From contig CM041550.1 of the NCBI GenBank assembly GCA_023238725.1, forward strand, positions 2,426,544 to 2,490,543: DNA of 64,000 nt, given 5' to 3'. Made by a program: the position numbers and the translations under genes. Of the stretch, positions 62,076 to 64,000 are shown in pieces. This stretch comes from Scortum barcoo (Eukaryota; Chordata; Actinopteri; Centrarchiformes; Terapontidae). Position 1 is the first letter of the stretch; each line of letters starts with the position of its first letter. The notes below the pieces were generated by a model, which ran no database searches, was not told the DNA's origin, and was given only the letters and a program-made list of their open reading frames with translations.

Positions 62076-64000
62076 CCGCCTACTTGTGTCGGTCGTGGTG
62101 TGCGAAGGCTCTGGCCATGGCGGGGAGCTCTTCAAAGTTCCTCTTCTTGAGGAAGTCCTGGGCCACGGCCAGCATCAGGCCCACGTCCACCTCGGGCTGC
62201 TCACGTTCTGAGAAACGCCGGCCCAGGACCAGAACCTCGTGCTCCGACAGACCACAGCCCAGGCCCGTCAGCAGGCCCCTGTGGTGCACACAAACAAACA
62301 ACACACAAAAACTGACACCAGAAATTCAGGGTATCATTTGCATCTCTGCAAGTACGCCACAATTTAAGCTTCCTGCCACCTATTTGATTTCTCCTTCCTG
62401 GCTGTGCATGTGTTTAATAATCGTTTTCATCAATATGTTAACAGGAGTCACTTTGTTTGCACCAGATGGCCTTAAATTAGACTTTTTTTCTTCCACTGAG
62501 TCGACTCTAATCATCCCCTTCAGCACATTATTTCTGTATTACTGTACCTGAAGGACTCATAGGGGATGAAGCCGGTGTTGCTGGGGTCACTCAGAGCCAG
62601 AAACCTCCTGATCTCACTCTGTTTCTCCTCCGAGATGGAACGTAGTTTACTGAGGATGGTGCCCACGTTGGCTTTGGGAAACTTAAGACACACAAACATG
62701 TAATCCTCAGTCAGACATAGCATTAGCTTAAAACAAAGAAAAGACATTTGCTTTACAGTAATACACAGTCAACAGCTGATGGTTTGGAGTTTAGATGTGG
62801 TAAACCTCCCAAAACCTTCGATACAAAACTTTGCATAAACTTTAAACAACAGGGGACACATCTTCCTCCTTCAGTTCTCTCCACACCTCCTCAGCGTGTC
62901 GCTCCATGTAGCTGAAGGTGTATTCGTCGGCATCCAGAAGCTGGAAGTTTATTGTGTTGAGGCAGACGGTCGCTCCGACGTACAGATCCTGAGCTTTAAA
63001 GTACTCAGACAGTGGGGTCCTTAGCAGCTCCTGGCCCGGCTTCTTTATTCGACCGCGCTCCAGAAACTTCCCACCGAGCACGCCTGGTGAGCGATGTGTG
63101 AGAAAGGGAGGGATGAAAGAGTGGATAATTCTTCATTTCACTTTTACTCTGTTAAAAATTACATAGATTTAGTTGTTTATTTACAGTAACAACCAGATTA
63201 AAAAGCACTGGCATTTACTTTTATATCACGCTGACAAAATGTTTTAACTTTTAAATTGAATTCACATCTAAATTGAATCAAAACTCATATTGTTTTGTTT
63301 TACATCATGTCAGAGTTGGATATCTCATTTTGGAGCCCTGCTGACAGACCTTGAACTTGTGACATGTTATTCATCTTACACTGTAAAATATCAAATGCTC
63401 AAATATTGATTTATATTTATGGGAATATTTCCATCCCTGAGAAAAGTAGCTCAGTGAACTAAATGTCATCCATTTCATCTGTTTTCAGACTGACTCTGGA
63501 AACGGGACCTGACTCTGACAAACCAAATGTTAACCATGAGAGTCATAGATTTGTATCTCAGGTCTTTGCAGCAGTTGTGGCGCAGCTTTGGTCCAAACTT
63601 TTTTTTTTTCATACCTGAGTTCCTCTGCGGGCGTTCAAACACACTGATGGAGTCATCGCTGAGGAAGAAGGAGATGATGAACACCCTGTCTCTGTCGACC
63701 GGATCGGTGGTCACCATCTTGGCACGGAAATTCAGCGCATTACTGTCTAGGCCACATCTGGGGGGACATTATACACACTGGAGTTGGGAGGCTACCGCTT
63801 ACACACACACACACACACACACATACATAAACAATCGAGTGTGTAATCTGATTGTGACTGTGACTACAATCATCCAACCTGTCCTTCTCCATAAATTTGC
63901 GGTAATCTTTCCGTGGGGGCTTGGGTAGCAGGCCCTTGACGGAGCTTAGCGAGTCCTCCTCTGAGCCAAAGCCGTTGTAGGGGGGCAAGGGCCTCTGGGG
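59352..64000 (-). CDS. efhc2: EF-hand domain-containing protein 2 (C-terminal half; gene continues past the right edge)
   Basis: EFHC proteins are axonemal microtubule inner proteins of motile cilia, built of three DM10 domains and C-terminal EF-hands. Eight exons give about 363 residues; the 5' part is outside the window. In order: a linker with PPYNGFGSEEDSL and PKPPRKDYRKF, the third DM10 domain (VFIISFFLSDDSISVFE, RNSGVLGGKFLERGRIKKPG, DLYVGATVCLNTINFQLLDA, DADEYTFSYMERHAEE), then a calmodulin-like tail. EF loops are DPSNTGFIPYES (fairly canonical) and DRHKSGRLSTRE (canonical spacing); a third near FADGDKVDYYAFL is degenerate. EFHC2 is preferred over the paralogue EFHC1 because of linkage to mao and ndp. 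TAG stop at 59354-59352. Confidence 0.93.
59475..60646 (-). other. efhc2: efhc2 last intron (1.2 kb)
   Basis: It contains CA/GT tracts at about 60115-60165 and 60354-60392. No further exon seen. Confidence 0.7.
60647..60746 (-). CDS. efhc2: efhc2 exon (degenerate EF-hand)
   Basis: 100 nt, acceptor GGCTGCAG, donor AAG/GTAAGA. It encodes FADGDKVDYYAFLAGINWLE and HVAPPVMPEDALK. Confidence 0.93.
61045..61137 (-). CDS. efhc2: efhc2 exon (second EF-hand loop)
   Basis: 93 nt, acceptor TTCTCCAG, donor AGCAA/GTAAGA. It encodes SGRLSTREMRTICKAFHLPL and PEKLLGGLLS, completing the EF loop DRHKSGRLSTRE across the splice. Confidence 0.93.
61509..61538. repeat. (GT)n microsatellite in an efhc2 intron
   Basis: About 15 uninterrupted GT units in the 946 bp intron between the exons ending 62084 and starting 61137. 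Confidence 0.95.
62038..62072. repeat. (GT)n microsatellite beside an efhc2 splice donor
   Basis: About 17 GT units ending 11 bp from the donor of the efhc2 exon at 62084-62278, so on the transcript the intron begins with a CA repeat shortly after the 5' splice site. Confidence 0.95.
62084..62278 (-). CDS. efhc2: efhc2 exon
   Basis: 195 nt, acceptor GCACCACAG, donor CAC AA/GTAGGC. It encodes GLLTGLGCGLSEHEVLVLGR through FEELPAMARAFAHHDRH, linking the first EF-hand to the second loop. Confidence 0.93.
62548..62681 (-). CDS. efhc2: efhc2 exon (first EF-hand)
   Basis: 134 nt, acceptor TGTCTTAAG, donor TTC AG/GTACAG. It encodes FPKANVGTILSKLRSI and the EF-hand loop DPSNTGFIPYES. Confidence 0.92.
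62887..63083 (-). CDS. efhc2: efhc2 exon (DM10 domain, second part)
   Basis: 197 nt, acceptor GCTCACCAG, donor GAG/GTGTGG. It encodes VLGGKFLERGRIKKPGQELL through LNTINFQLLDADEYTFSYME, the diagnostic end of a DM10 domain. Confidence 0.94.
63615..63742 (-). CDS. efhc2: efhc2 exon (DM10 domain, first part)
   Basis: 128 nt if the acceptor is CTAGACAG at 63743, giving KDSNALNFRAKMV with the family's spacing. A second acceptor (CCCCCCAG, exon from 63757) is in frame and adds five residues. Donor TCA G/GTATGA. Confidence 0.85.
63879..64000 (-). CDS. efhc2: efhc2 exon, partial at window edge (before the third DM10)
   Basis: At least 122 nt, open through the edge. It encodes PLPPYNGFGSEEDSLSSV and PKPPRKDYRKFMEKD and ends GAC AG/GTTGGA in phase 2. 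The upstream boundary is not visible. Confidence 0.9.

Noticed and set aside
61991..62551. 186-codon plus-strand frame
   Set aside because: It is antisense to two real efhc2 exons and passes through a GT microsatellite.

Overview
The window is vertebrate nuclear DNA, most likely from a ray-finned, probably percomorph, fish. Genes are split by GT-AG introns, there is one monoamine oxidase gene instead of the mammalian MAOA/MAOB pair, intergenic DNA is full of CA/GT, TA and TCTA microsatellites, and the interspersed repeats (a tRNA-headed SINE, short elements with terminal inverted repeats, an L2-like reverse transcriptase relic) are of kinds I recognise from teleosts. I see no prokaryotic operon, CRISPR array, phage or viral gene. 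Lineage assignment is inference from gene content, not from a search.

Three protein-coding genes were rebuilt exon by exon, all on the minus strand: mao (monoamine oxidase, 15 coding exons, stop at 9144, start at 33832), ndp (norrin, two coding exons, 40736 to 43391) and the 3' half of efhc2 (EF-hand/DM10 axonemal protein, eight exons from 59352 to the right edge, 5' part outside the window). This is the order and relative orientation of MAOB-NDP-EFHC2 on the human X chromosome, so the block is an old vertebrate synteny group. The genes do not form a pathway: mao is a mitochondrial outer-membrane amine oxidase, ndp a secreted Frizzled4/LRP5 ligand for retinal vessels, and efhc2 a ciliary microtubule protein.

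Layout: 1-9143, DNA beyond the 3' end of mao, with repeats, microsatellites and possible conserved non-coding segments; 9144-33832, mao, with an 11.5 kb first intron and a 6.4 kb third intron holding most of its repeats; 33833-33960, GC-box-containing mao promoter; 33961-40735, intergenic, with a weak candidate for a small secreted-protein gene on the plus strand; 40736-43391, ndp; 43392-59351, 16 kb between ndp and efhc2, with a GC-rich block near 50.3 kb that may hold the ndp promoter or first exon; 59352-64000, efhc2.

The most notable oddity is in mao exon 12. Relative to the family reading frame one base is missing at a C6G3 run, just after the covalent-FAD cysteine. With the strong donor the frame closes at once. 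A weaker donor eight bases upstream, within a tandem GTAC GTAC, would keep the downstream frame. This is a sequencing error, a polymorphism or a real lesion, and it should be checked first.
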